From contig JAJDDB010000010.1 of the NCBI GenBank assembly GCA_029260575.1, positions 1 to 34,568 on the forward strand: a stretch of DNA of 34,568 bases, read 5' to 3'. Below, piece after piece: positions 1 to 8,610 of this stretch. Under the pieces are notes generated by a model. The model did not search any database. It was given only the letters and a program-made list of their open reading frames with translations, and was not told the origin of the DNA. Source of the DNA: Phycisphaerales bacterium (GTDB taxonomy: Bacteria > Planctomycetota > Phycisphaerae > Phycisphaerales > SM1A02). Position numbers and translations under genes: made by a program. Within the stretch, counting starts at the first letter, position 1, and the number at the start of each line of letters is the position of its first letter.

Positions 1-341
1 GTGCTTCATTGCACGATTACGCACTTTCACGCCAAACCCCAGCGTCTGGCGCGCGCAACGTCCAAAACGGCCGTCCGGATTGTCGTTTTTCAACAGCAGA
101 TTGTTCTCGATTGTGGTTGTGCGCAGAACGTTTCCACAGCAAAAGTCTTCGGTTTGTCTCGGATTCTCACTGCAAGAGCGCAAAATGTTGCATGTGGCGC
201 GCGCTGCGATGTTGCATGCGTCGATTGCAACGCGCCAGCGAGGTTGACCCACTGAAAACATGACTCCTGAGAGACGTGCGCGCGCCGCAGCGCTGTGTTT
301 TTTCGTTGCGTCAGGCGCGCATAAACGCGTTGTGTTCTGAT
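1..341. other. Left-edge region without a supported gene
   Basis: This stretch lies downstream of the minus-strand fliM and runs to the window edge. Two short overlapping plus-strand reading frames of 84 codons exist, but their translations are rich in Cys, Arg and His, show no recognisable domain and have no ribosome-binding site. I treat them as chance. The only visible structure is a 10-bp direct repeat at 185-218, listed separately. Confidence 0.5.
185..218. repeat. Two copies of ATGTTGCATG, 24 bp apart
   Basis: Perfect copies of the 10-mer ATGTTGCATG lie at 185-194 and 209-218. Their starts are 24 bp apart, a little over two helical turns. Each copy contains the palindromic core TGCA. 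This could be a protein-binding pair upstream of a gene beyond the left edge, or chance. No promoter was recognised next to it. Confidence 0.3.
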
Positions 342-1358
342 TTACTGCCGATCGCTGTCCTGCCGGGGGCGAAGCACCCGCACAGCCCGTTGACCCTTGT
401 GCTGGCCGATGTGCGCAAGGAACTTCGGCTGATTGTCAATGGCAAGCGTGATCGGTTCCGTAGCCGGCCTGTCTGTTGTGATCACATCACCGACTTCAAG
501 GTTCTGCAGCTCGCGCATTGTGATCGTCGTCCGAGCAAGAACCGCATGTGCAGACAACGATGCCCGCGCCAGATCAGATGCAATCATCGTCTTCCAGCCT
601 TTGCCATCGCGCTCGCGCCCGGGGGCAAACCAGCTTTGCGCACTCAGATCCGGGATCAGCGGTTCAATCGCATTGAACGGAATGCATAGCGACATCGTGC
701 CTGCACGACTGCCCATCTTGATTTCGAAACTCACAACTACGACGACTTCGTTTGGCGGAACGATCTGCACGATGTGCGGGTTCGATTCCATCTCACCCAG
801 CGCGAACTCCAACTCGCGAATGCTCTCCCACGCTTCGGTCATGCCCGCCAAAGCACGCGACAGAATCTGTTTTACCAACCGTTGCTCAATCACAGTCATC
901 GCACGCTGTGGAATGAACAGTTCCTGATTGGAACCACCAAGCAAACGATCAATAATCGGATAGATGATCAGCGGACTGACTTCCAGACACAGCCGACCAT
1001 CGAGTTGCTCGGATTCGATCAGGTTGAAACTGGTCGGGTTCGGCAGACTGCTGATGAATTCGGCATAGGTCATCTGCTCAGCGCTTGCGACCCGCACCTC
1101 CACGATCGTCCGCAGGAAACCCGACACCGAAGCGCCGAAGTTCCGCGCGAATGTCTCATGCAGCGTATGCAGCGCCCGCATCTGGTCCTTGCTGATGCGC
1201 TCCGGACGCTTGAAGTCGTAGTCCTTGATCTCCACATGCTCGTTCTCGTTGCGGAACCGGCTGAAGATCTGCTGCGTCTGTGCGTCAAGGACCTCATCGT
1301 CTGCCGAAGCAGCGTTCAGCAGGGCATCAATGTCAGATTGGTCAAGTGTTTCGGTCAT
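342..1358 (-). CDS. fliM: Flagellar motor switch protein FliM
   Basis: FliM forms the middle of the flagellar C-ring (FliG-FliM-FliN) and binds phospho-CheY to switch rotation. The protein is 338 aa, normal for FliM. The N-terminal CheY-binding motif is visible as LDQSDIDALLNA (about residues 5-16). It is followed by a middle domain with RPERISKDQMRALHTLHE and a GGS motif in RLLGGSNQELF. The C-terminal SpoA-type FliN-like domain includes LEVGDVI and runs to the end. The start at 1358 is chosen because it puts MTETLDQSDIDALL at the N-terminus as in the family; an upstream in-frame ATG would add 19 unrelated residues. No other flagellar gene lies in the window, so this copy is separated from a flagellar operon unless one lies to the left. 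Confidence 0.93.
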   Translation of the reverse strand: MTETLDQSDIDALLNAASADDEVLDAQTQQIFSRFRNENEHVEIKDYDFKRPERISKDQMRALHTLHETFARNFGASVSGFLRTIVEVRVASAEQMTYAEFISSLPNPTSFNLIESEQLDGRLCLEVSPLIIYPIIDRLLGGSNQELFIPQRAMTVIEQRLVKQILSRALAGMTEAWESIRELEFALGEMESNPHIVQIVPPNEVVVVVSFEIKMGSRAGTMSLCIPFNAIEPLIPDLSAQSWFAPGRERDGKGWKTMIASDLARASLSAHAVLARTTITMRELQNLEVGDVITTDRPATEPITLAIDNQPKFLAHIGQHKGQRAVRVLRPRQDSDRQ

Positions 1359-1579
1359 TATGCACTCGCAACCAGCGATTTGCGGCCCCTGCCTGGGCAT
1401 TGCGGGAATGAACAACGCGCCCGCAGCGTTCTGTTGACGGCAATCGAGGCATGGCTGGCGGCGTTATGCTTACCTGCCCGACCCGGCCTTGCCCCGTCGT
1501 TTATCGGAACGTCGGCTGGGCCTGCTTGAGGCCGTCTGCCCAACACCCGTTTCTTGTAGCTGGATAAAGGCTGTCCTGC

Positions 1580-4051
1580 ATGTTCAATCGACCGATCCTC
1601 GCCCTGACTGTGCTGATGCTGAGCATCCTGGCTGTCTCGACTGCCATGGCTGCACCCCCGGCCGGCCCCGGCGCAACCGCTGCCCCCCCTGTCGCCCGCC
1701 CGGGACTGCCCAATTTCGGTGCTCCCAACCAACAGGAACAAACCTACGGCGACTCCCGTGACAAAGTCACGATCTCTGCCCGAGTTGCCCACGAACACGT
1801 CCCCGCTGGGTCCGAACAGGTCGTTGCGGTCATCATGGACATCGCAGACGGCTGGCACATATGGACCAACGAGCGCGAGATTCCGGACACCCTCGACCGA
1901 TTTGACAGCGCTGTATTCACGACCATCAACGTGTCGGCCAAGCCCGAATCTGCGCTCGATGCGGACACCACCGCTGTCCAGTGGCCGCCCTACCACGGCG
2001 TCACCGTGAACTACGGAGCCGGGCCTGAGACTTATGCGTTCTTTGAAGATCGCACCATTACATACGTCGTTGTGCGCGTGCCTGAAAACGCACCGCCTGG
2101 CAAAGCAACCATCACCGTCGATGTGGGAATTCAATCCTGTGATGCGTCGACATGCCTGCGGCCGGCCAACGCAATCGCGACCGCATCATTTGAAGTCACT
2201 GCACCCGTAACCAATGTGCAGCCGTTCGACTTCGGCACCGATCCGGACTTTACAGACTTCGATGCTTCACAACTCACTGCAGTCGCTTCGCCACAAGGCG
2301 ATCCGGAAACTGGTCCAGAGCAGCCCGCACCGACGGTAACAGCGCCTCCGCCGAGTTTCTTTGGTTTCCAACTGCCGCGCGCAGAAGGTTTCCTCGGCAT
2401 CCTTCTTATCGCGCTGATGTCGATTCTCGGCGGGTTCATCCTCAACCTCACGCCATGCGTTCTTCCGATCATTCCGATCAAGATCATGACGATCAGCTCG
2501 CACGCCAATTCGCCGCACCGCACACTGATGCTCGGCTGGTGGATGGCGATCGGCGTCGTTGCGTTCTGGGTGGCGATCGGCCTGCCGGTCATTATGTTCC
2601 GGACCTTCAGCGATCCATCGCGCATCTTCGGCATCTGGTGGCTCACCGCCGGTATTGGTGCGCTCATCGGCCTTATGGGCATCGGCATCATGGGGTTGTT
2701 CACGATCAACCTGCCACAGGCTGTGTATTCGGTGAACCCCAAAGCAGAAACCGCATGGGGGTCGTTCCTGTTCGGCGTGATGACCGGCGTGCTCGGCCTG
2801 CCATGTTTTGGCTTCGTCGCAGGCGCGCTGCTTGCAGGAACCGCAACGCTTCCGGCGTTTACGATCATGACGATCTTTACGTGCCTGGGCATCGGAATGG
2901 CAGCGCCGTATCTCGTGCTGTCCGCCAAGCCGGGTCTCGTTGACAAGATTCCCCGCACCGGCCCCGGCAGCGAACTTGTCAAGCAGGTGATGGGCCTGTT
3001 GCTGCTGGCGGCGGCAGCATATTTCATCGGGTCGGGTTTGATTGCGCTTACAAATGACTATCCGTATGTAGCCGAACAGTTGCCGTGGTGGGCTGTCGCG
3101 CTGTTTGCGGTGCTTGCCGGGGTGTGGCTGATGTACCGAACGATCCAGATCACGTCGAAGTTCGTGCCCCGCGCAATATTTGCTGTCATGGGTCTGACGA
3201 TTGCCGGCATCGCAACGTTGTATGCCATCGATACCACCAGCAAGGCTCGCGACACCTATGAAACAAAACAGGCAGCAATTGACGCAGCGGACACGCAGGC
3301 CGTCTATATCCCCGGCATCTGGAACGAGTACTCTCCGGCTGCGTTCGAGAAAGCCCGCGCCGACGGCAAAATCGTCGTGCTCGATTTCACAGCTGTCTGG
3401 TGTTTGACGTGCAAAGCGCTCAAAGCCACCGTGCTCACTCGCAATCCAGTCAAGGATGCACTCACTGCAGATGATGTCATCACATTTACGGTCGATCTGA
3501 CAAGCACCAAAGCGCCTGGCTGGGATTACCTCTACAGCCTCGGCCAGACGGGCATTCCGCTGCTTGTGATCTATACGCCGGGCGAAGAACAGCCGTGGCT
3601 GCAGAATGGATACACCTCCGAGCAGGTAATGAGGGCATTGGCGGAAGCGCGAGAGGTGCGGAGCATTGCGAAGACGGATGAAAGCCTCTGTCAGGAGTAT
3701 TCGCAGCAAACGTTTGCAGCGGCGCGGGAGGCGGGACAACTCATCGTCGTCGACTTTGGTGCAGCGTGGGAGTTGCAGAGCAAAGCGGTTCGGAGCAATG
3801 CGCTGGAGCGGGAAGCCGTTCAGCAAGTTCTAACCGAGGACAACGTGATTTCGATGCGAGCTGACCTTACGAGTACGGCAGCACCAGGATGGAAACTGTT
3901 CCAGAAGCTGGGCAAGACTACTCTGCCTGTACTTGCTGTGTTTACCCCGAATGCAGAAGAACCTCGGACCCTTACGAATCTGTATTCGGAAAATGAAGTC
4001 GTCGATGCGATCAACGCTGCCGAAAAGAACGTGGTTGTCGCAGGCCGGTAA
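1580..4051 (+). CDS. dsbD: DsbD-like thiol:disulfide interchange protein with two C-terminal thioredoxin domains
   Basis: DsbD passes electrons from cytoplasmic thioredoxin across the inner membrane to periplasmic proteins. The 823-aa protein starts with a signal peptide (about residues 1-24) and a Pro/Ala-rich stretch. Next comes a DsbD-alpha-like periplasmic domain with cysteines C187 and C192. A CcdA-like multi-helix membrane domain (about 270-550) has C293 in LTPCVLPIIPIK and C409 in GLPCFGF. Thioredoxin domain 1 (about 580-690) has WCLTCK with C608 and C611. A second, clearly duplicated thioredoxin domain (about 700-820) keeps the W and K, but the site reads WELQSK (W730-K735) and has no cysteine. 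The two domains share the DLTST-APGW and Lys-rich features. An AAAGG-like site lies 9 nt before ATG. It is divergent from fliM, so it probably has its own promoter. E. coli DsbD is about 565 aa with one thioredoxin domain, so this is a long form. Confidence 0.88.
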   Translation: MFNRPILALTVLMLSILAVSTAMAAPPAGPGATAAPPVARPGLPNFGAPNQQEQTYGDSRDKVTISARVAHEHVPAGSEQVVAVIMDIADGWHIWTNEREIPDTLDRFDSAVFTTINVSAKPESALDADTTAVQWPPYHGVTVNYGAGPETYAFFEDRTITYVVVRVPENAPPGKATITVDVGIQSCDASTCLRPANAIATASFEVTAPVTNVQPFDFGTDPDFTDFDASQLTAVASPQGDPETGPEQPAPTVTAPPPSFFGFQLPRAEGFLGILLIALMSILGGFILNLTPCVLPIIPIKIMTISSHANSPHRTLMLGWWMAIGVVAFWVAIGLPVIMFRTFSDPSRIFGIWWLTAGIGALIGLMGIGIMGLFTINLPQAVYSVNPKAETAWGSFLFGVMTGVLGLPCFGFVAGALLAGTATLPAFTIMTIFTCLGIGMAAPYLVLSAKPGLVDKIPRTGPGSELVKQVMGLLLLAAAAYFIGSGLIALTNDYPYVAEQLPWWAVALFAVLAGVWLMYRTIQITSKFVPRAIFAVMGLTIAGIATLYAIDTTSKARDTYETKQAAIDAADTQAVYIPGIWNEYSPAAFEKARADGKIVVLDFTAVWCLTCKALKATVLTRNPVKDALTADDVITFTVDLTSTKAPGWDYLYSLGQTGIPLLVIYTPGEEQPWLQNGYTSEQVMRALAEAREVRSIAKTDESLCQEYSQQTFAAAREAGQLIVVDFGAAWELQSKAVRSNALEREAVQQVLTEDNVISMRADLTSTAAPGWKLFQKLGKTTLPVLAVFTPNAEEPRTLTNLYSENEVVDAINAAEKNVVVAGR

Positions 4052-4059
4052 TGATCTCT

Positions 4060-4377
4060 TCACACCCGTCCGCGTACATCACCGGTGAAGCGTTCGTAGT
4101 GCAGGCCGCGTTCGAGCGGGAACTTCTGCAATCCCTCTTCGCGCAGGCGCGGGGCATGATCGCGCTCATATTTCTCGAATGCTGCGCGGTCGGCGAAGTG
4201 GTACCGCGCTTCGCAGATCACCTTACTCGACCCACCACCCGCATCAAACTGCACAATTTCGGCATCCACAGCCCCGGCATCGCAGACATCGCGCAGATGC
4301 TCCTCCCCCAGCCACTGCACCCAGCGCTCCGCAACCGCGGGATCATCAAACGTGCAACGGACGGTATATGAAAACAT
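4060..4377 (-). CDS. DUF4286-like small protein
   Basis: This 105-aa protein resembles the DUF4286 family: a short ferredoxin-like fold beginning MFSYTVRCTFDDP, then a VQWLGEEHLRDV segment and an RYHFADRAAFEKYERDHA segment. The family's biochemical function is not known to me. The ATG at 4377 is preferred because GGAGA lies 6 nt upstream. A GTG at 4383 forms a GTGA overlap with the preceding stop codon but would leave no spacer to that site. The gene starts 2 nt after the O-antigen ligase stop, so it is probably the last gene of that operon and translationally coupled. It converges with the dsbD-like gene, with only 8 bp between the stop codons. Confidence 0.75.
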   Translation of the reverse strand: MFSYTVRCTFDDPAVAERWVQWLGEEHLRDVCDAGAVDAEIVQFDAGGGSSKVICEARYHFADRAAFEKYERDHAPRLREEGLQKFPLERGLHYERFTGDVRGRV

Positions 4378-4379
4378 GA

Positions 4380-6767
4380 TCACTCTCCGCTGACTGCTTC
4401 AGCGATACGTGACGTGAGTAATGCACGATCGTCAACATCAAGCTGCTTGAGCGGATCCAGTTCGAAATTATCGCTGTGCTGCAGGGCATTGCGATATGCA
4501 TCTGCGGCCCGAACGCGCGCACCGGCTTCCCAGAGGACATTGCCCAGCGACACCCAGGCTCGAATGCCCTTCGGATCGCGTGTCGTCAGGTACTTCGCCA
4601 GGTCGATGGCAACTGCAATGTGTTGCTCATCGCCGGTGAGTTCGTGCAGCTTCAACCGCATGAGAATCGCAAGCGCTGCAGACGCCACGTCGTTATGCGC
4701 AGCAGCCGACTGCTCCGCAAGCGTTGTCGAACGCAACAAGACATCAATGCGCTGCGGCAGCGAAATATCCCGCGAGGCCAGACCGAGCTGGCGCGATGCA
4801 AGTGACAGCCCATCTTCGGACACCGGCCACTGGAGATACGCATCTTCCAGAATTTCCGCAGCCTGCAAACGTCGCTGCACCAATACCGGCTTCAGCAACA
4901 CTTCCAATGCCGGCCAGCGCAGCGATTCTGCTTGCGCTTCGATGCCGAGCTTTTCAAGTGCAACATTGCGCTGCTGCACATACATCTGTGTGTCACCGGG
5001 TGCCGGCTGTTGCCGCTGCGATTCAATCACAAGCTGCGCCTGTCGCGCTTCCGCTGCCGGCCAGAGCAGCTGCGCTGCATCGACCAGGCGATGCTGCAGA
5101 CGCATGGCGGGAATCGCCCCGGTATTCGCCAGCCAGACTGCTGCGCACAACACGACAATCGGCAGCACCACCTCGAATCGGCGCGCGGTTCGCCCGATCT
5201 GTGCAGATGCAGCACCGAGCATCACCCACGCCATGACAACGGAACCCGGCTGCATCCATGTCATTTCGATCTGGCCATGCACGACAAGCACAATTGCTGC
5301 AGCGAGAACTGCAATATCCACAATGCGCTTCGATGTGTGTGTTGCGATATGCCCGGCAACCATTGCCATCACAACAAACCCCATGACACCAAACACGCGC
5401 ACGGTTCCGCCGAGCGCATCGAGAATGTGGCGCTCCCACAGCATTGCAATCGCGATGCCGAACACCGCAACGCACAACGTTGCGCCAAGTGCCGCAACGA
5501 GGCCGACGCGTTGCGCATCGCTGTCGCCACGCTCCATGTCGTGTGGATCACAATGCCGTCCCGCGCGCCATAACATTGCCAGCACCAGGCCGATCCATGC
5601 AACACTGACAATGCCCAGTGTCGCCAGCCAGTCGAAGAATATACTGTGAGCACTGGCGACTTCTTCGGGATTGCGGGCAACGCGGTGCATCATGTACTCG
5701 GCCTGGAATTCATCCGGCCCGACGCCAAGCAGCGCGTTCTCCATGAAAATTTGCACTGCAGAAACCATGTAATGCCAGCGGTACAGCAGGCTTACTTCGC
5801 CAGCAAACGATTCGGGCAGAATCGCGCCGCGCACAACGATGCCGACGATCGCTGCTACAACCAGACCCACAACCATCAATGGCGCGAGTTTCACGATCAG
5901 CTTTGGAATCGCGCCGTGGCGAACAGCGCTCACATACAGGACCGCAAGCGCCCCAAGCCCCGCCAGACACGACAAGAGTGCGCCTTTGGATGTCGTCATC
6001 CACAATCCGCCAGCACATGCGCCAGCGAACAAGACGCATAGTCCGGTCCATCCGCTGGTCAGCTTCGCGCGCAGTGATGCAAGACCCAGTCCGAGCCACA
6101 ACGCAACGCCGGCCCCCATGAACGAACCGAAAATATTCGTTGTCGTGAACCAGCCGGTTGGCTGGCGCTGTTCCAGCCGCCTGCGATAGATACGCGCACT
6201 TGATGAATCTTCGGTCCAACCCTTGTCCGCAAGAATCATGTTTTTGTGCTGCTCGTAATGCGCGAGAGTGTCTTCGTATTCGTACGTGACATTCGCAGCA
6301 CCGCGCAACAGCAACGGCCCGAGCACGCCAACGACGACCATAATGATGACAACCCGCATTGCAGGGTCATTTCGCAGATGCGCGATCGTTATGCCTGCAA
6401 TTGCTGCGGCGGACCATGTCGCGCCCTTACGCAAATCTCCAAGATCCTCAAACCCATGCACGAAGACCACAATCATCGGCGCAAGTGCCGCAACAAGCAG
6501 CATCCAATGCAAACCGCGACCGGCAAGACAGTACCCGAGCAGCGCGAGCCCAGCCCCGCCAAGCAACAGCGCATCCAGCCACAGTGATTCATTGGCCAAT
6601 CCCGCAAAGAGAGTGGGATCAAACGCAGGATCAATATCAAAAACGCGGGTATGACTGAATGCAGTCACCATGCGCAGGGCTGCAATGCACAAGATGATCA
6701 ATAACCCCACCCACCGCAGTACATTCGGCAGGTGACGGGCAACCGCGCTTTGGTGCGCGGCGCTCAC
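4380..6767 (-). CDS. O-antigen ligase/polymerase-family membrane protein with helical C-terminal region
   Basis: A 795-aa integral membrane protein of the Wzy_C/WaaL superfamily. These proteins join or polymerise undecaprenyl-linked glycans on the periplasmic face of the inner membrane. About 10-13 hydrophobic segments fill residues 15-560. Family features include GWFTTTNIFGSFMGAG (about 205-220), TTSKGALLSCLAG (258-270), RWHYMVSAVQIFMENALLGV (330-349) and AHSIFFDWLATLG (373-385). Residues 570-795 are soluble and alpha-helical and look TPR-like, with a VSLGNVLWEAGARVRAADAY repeat near the end. The start is GTG at 6767, overlapping the WecA-like stop as GTGA, which implies translational coupling. 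Whether it is a ligase or a polymerase cannot be told from sequence alone. Confidence 0.8.
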   Translation of the reverse strand: MSAAHQSAVARHLPNVLRWVGLLIILCIAALRMVTAFSHTRVFDIDPAFDPTLFAGLANESLWLDALLLGGAGLALLGYCLAGRGLHWMLLVAALAPMIVVFVHGFEDLGDLRKGATWSAAAIAGITIAHLRNDPAMRVVIIMVVVGVLGPLLLRGAANVTYEYEDTLAHYEQHKNMILADKGWTEDSSSARIYRRRLEQRQPTGWFTTTNIFGSFMGAGVALWLGLGLASLRAKLTSGWTGLCVLFAGACAGGLWMTTSKGALLSCLAGLGALAVLYVSAVRHGAIPKLIVKLAPLMVVGLVVAAIVGIVVRGAILPESFAGEVSLLYRWHYMVSAVQIFMENALLGVGPDEFQAEYMMHRVARNPEEVASAHSIFFDWLATLGIVSVAWIGLVLAMLWRAGRHCDPHDMERGDSDAQRVGLVAALGATLCVAVFGIAIAMLWERHILDALGGTVRVFGVMGFVVMAMVAGHIATHTSKRIVDIAVLAAAIVLVVHGQIEMTWMQPGSVVMAWVMLGAASAQIGRTARRFEVVLPIVVLCAAVWLANTGAIPAMRLQHRLVDAAQLLWPAAEARQAQLVIESQRQQPAPGDTQMYVQQRNVALEKLGIEAQAESLRWPALEVLLKPVLVQRRLQAAEILEDAYLQWPVSEDGLSLASRQLGLASRDISLPQRIDVLLRSTTLAEQSAAAHNDVASAALAILMRLKLHELTGDEQHIAVAIDLAKYLTTRDPKGIRAWVSLGNVLWEAGARVRAADAYRNALQHSDNFELDPLKQLDVDDRALLTSRIAEAVSGE

Positions 6768-7894
6768 GACTGCGCCTCGCCTGCATTTCGAGTGCGCGTC
6801 GCATGTTCCAGCAGTGCAACCACCAGAAGCATGAATACCGTCTGCACGCCGACGAGAACAGCTTGCCAGCTTTCAAGTCTGCCAAGGGAAATTCCGCCGA
6901 TGCCGGTGACTGCGGTCATTGCCCAGATGACAAGCACCGCTGCCCGTTTGCTGAGTCCTCGTTGCACAAGCCTGTGTGAAAAATGCTGTTGATCGCCTAC
7001 GAACGGACTGTGCCCCTGGCTGATACGAATCATCGTCACCGTCACGAAGTCATATAAAGGAATGGCGAGCACGACGACCGGCATAAACACCGCGTACCAC
7101 CCACCGCCCAGCCCGGGGTGGTAATACGTCGTGCGCGCCGTCAACACGCCGAGCAGAAAGCCGACCACCAGTGAGCCCCCATCGCCAAGAAAGATCTTGG
7201 CCGGCGGAAAGTTGAAAATGAGGAATCCGAGCATTGATCCGATTATCAATGCAAGTGTTGAAGCGATAAACCACTGCGCGTTGACAAGTGCAGCGATCAT
7301 GAACAGTGTCGCTGCGACGACAGTCACGCCGCCGCACAGGCCGTCCATGTTGTCGATGAAGTTGATCGCGTTGGTGACGCCGACGATCCAGAGGATTGTG
7401 ATGACGATGCTGGGGATCGGCCCGAGCAGCGTGAACAGGCGCACGTCGAACCAGAGAACGAGCGTTGCTGCGGCAGCAAGTTGCACGAGTATTTTGATTG
7501 CTGGCCCGAGCGGTCTGCGGTCGTCGATCACGCCGATGACGTGCAGTGCAGTGATGCAGGCAAGCAGCGCCGCTGCGGATGCAAGTGATGATCGTGCTTG
7601 ACCATCGCCGTGTAGCAACCGATCGAGATGTGGTTGCAGTTGCGGGATGCGCTCGCTGAGCCATTCCGTGTCGATAATGAGCAGCGCGGCGATGCCAGCC
7701 AGAAGCGGCGCAGCAATGCCGAGGTAGACCGCAATCCCACCGATGTTGGGAATGTTGCGAAGCTGCTTTGCGTGGCCGGCCGTGCCGGGCGTGTCCATCG
7801 CGCCCAGCCGCCGGCCGAGACGAATGAGCACAACAGTGGCAGGCAGGCTGACGGCTAGGGCAAGCGGGATGAGAAGCAGGACAATCTGCGTCAT
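6764..7894 (-). CDS. WecA/TagO-type undecaprenyl-phosphate sugar-1-phosphate transferase
   Basis: This enzyme moves a sugar-1-phosphate, usually GlcNAc-1-P, from a UDP-sugar to undecaprenyl phosphate, the first step of O-antigen or other glycan assembly. The 376-aa protein has about 11 membrane helices. It carries the family motifs IDDR (123-126), NFIDNMDG (178-185), FLGDGG (235-240) and a His-containing DQQHFSHRL (301-309). The last motif and the lack of MraY-specific motifs favour WecA/TagO over MraY. It is the first gene of a three-gene minus-strand operon with the ligase-like gene and the DUF4286-like gene. It diverges from the LOG-family gene over an 87-bp gap. The exact sugar is unknown. 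Confidence 0.87.
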   Translation of the reverse strand: MTQIVLLLIPLALAVSLPATVVLIRLGRRLGAMDTPGTAGHAKQLRNIPNIGGIAVYLGIAAPLLAGIAALLIIDTEWLSERIPQLQPHLDRLLHGDGQARSSLASAAALLACITALHVIGVIDDRRPLGPAIKILVQLAAAATLVLWFDVRLFTLLGPIPSIVITILWIVGVTNAINFIDNMDGLCGGVTVVAATLFMIAALVNAQWFIASTLALIIGSMLGFLIFNFPPAKIFLGDGGSLVVGFLLGVLTARTTYYHPGLGGGWYAVFMPVVVLAIPLYDFVTVTMIRISQGHSPFVGDQQHFSHRLVQRGLSKRAAVLVIWAMTAVTGIGGISLGRLESWQAVLVGVQTVFMLLVVALLEHATRTRNAGEAQS

Positions 7895-7921
7895 GGCGGT
7901 GCTGTGGTATGCGGCCCGAGA

Positions 7922-7949
7922 ATTGCGACAAAAGTGGCTGTGATGATAA
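7922..7949 (+). promoter_or_regulatory. Possible promoter of the LOG-family gene
   Basis: TTGCGA at 7922-7927 is followed after 16 bp by GATAAC at 7944-7949, each matching four of six sigma-70 consensus bases. It lies 32 bp before the ATG at 7982, in the gap between divergent genes. Matches of this strength occur by chance. Confidence 0.25.
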
Positions 7950-7981
7950 CCGCACAGCCATTGTCAGTACGATGGATACAC

Positions 7982-8590
7982 ATGCAGGATCGTGCTCTCA
8001 ACAGTCTGACGGTATATTGCAGTTCCAGCAATTTTCTCGACCCGCAGTTTCACCATGAAGCGGAACTGATCGGGGCTGAGCTTGCCCGCCGCAATATCAC
8101 GCTCGTCTATGGCGGCGGCAGTGTCGGGCTGATGGGCGTCATCGCACGAACAGCCCGGACGAACGGCGGAACCGCCATCGGCGTTATCACGAAACACCTC
8201 ATGGACCGTGAACTCGGCGACCCAAACTGCGATGAACTGATTGTTGTCGACACCATGCGCGAGCGCAAGCGCGTGCTGGCGGAGCGCGGCGACGGCTTTC
8301 TCATGCTGCCCGGCGGCATCGGTACGTATGAAGAATTCTTCGAGATTCTCGTCGGCAGAAAACTGCAGGAACACGCCAAGCCGATCGGCGTCGTCAACGC
8401 GCACGGCTATTTCAATCCGCTGATCGCAATGATCGAACACGGCATCGAACATAACTTCATAAAGCCGGCGATCAATGAATTGTTCATCATCGACCCGGAC
8501 CCGCTGGTGGTGCTGGAGCGCGTAATCAATGCCGACCCGGTGGCCATTGATGATGCGCGCTTCCTGCCGATGGGGACGGAATCAAGTTGA
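7982..8590 (+). CDS. LOG-family protein (nucleoside 5'-monophosphate phosphoribohydrolase)
   Basis: LOG ('Lonely guy', TIGR00730) proteins cleave the N-glycosidic bond of nucleoside or cytokinin monophosphates to give a free base and ribose 5-phosphate. The 202-aa protein has the two hallmark motifs: GGGSVGLMG (about 44-52) for phosphate binding and PGGIGTYEE (110-118) with the catalytic acidic residue, plus MRERK (92-96). The ATG at 7982 is chosen because the LOG fold begins at LTVYCSSS just after it; in-frame upstream starts add only non-conserved residues. Its TGA stop lies 20 nt before the chosen start of the next gene. Cytokinin activity is not implied, since bacterial LOGs also act on ordinary nucleotides. 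Confidence 0.85.
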   Translation: MQDRALNSLTVYCSSSNFLDPQFHHEAELIGAELARRNITLVYGGGSVGLMGVIARTARTNGGTAIGVITKHLMDRELGDPNCDELIVVDTMRERKRVLAERGDGFLMLPGGIGTYEEFFEILVGRKLQEHAKPIGVVNAHGYFNPLIAMIEHGIEHNFIKPAINELFIIDPDPLVVLERVINADPVAIDDARFLPMGTESS

Positions 8591-8610
8591 CTCACAACGA
8601 CGGAGTCAAT

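Noticed and set aside
1-263. Two 84-codon overlapping plus-strand frames at the left edge
   Set aside because: They overlap in different frames, are rich in Cys and Arg, and have no domain or start signals.
1434-1470. TTGACG and TATGCT as a promoter for the DsbD-like gene
   Set aside because: The spacing is 25 bp, far from the 16-18 bp needed by sigma-70.
2267-3826. A 519-codon open frame on the minus strand opposite the DsbD-like gene
   Set aside because: It lies wholly opposite a gene with clear domains. Its translation is rich in Arg, Cys, His and Asp with no domain or ribosome site, so it is an antisense shadow.
4414-5649. A 411-codon open frame on the plus strand opposite the O-antigen ligase gene
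   Set aside because: The translation is Ser/Ala/Arg/Thr-rich low-complexity sequence typical of an antisense shadow, and the ligase frame is strongly supported.
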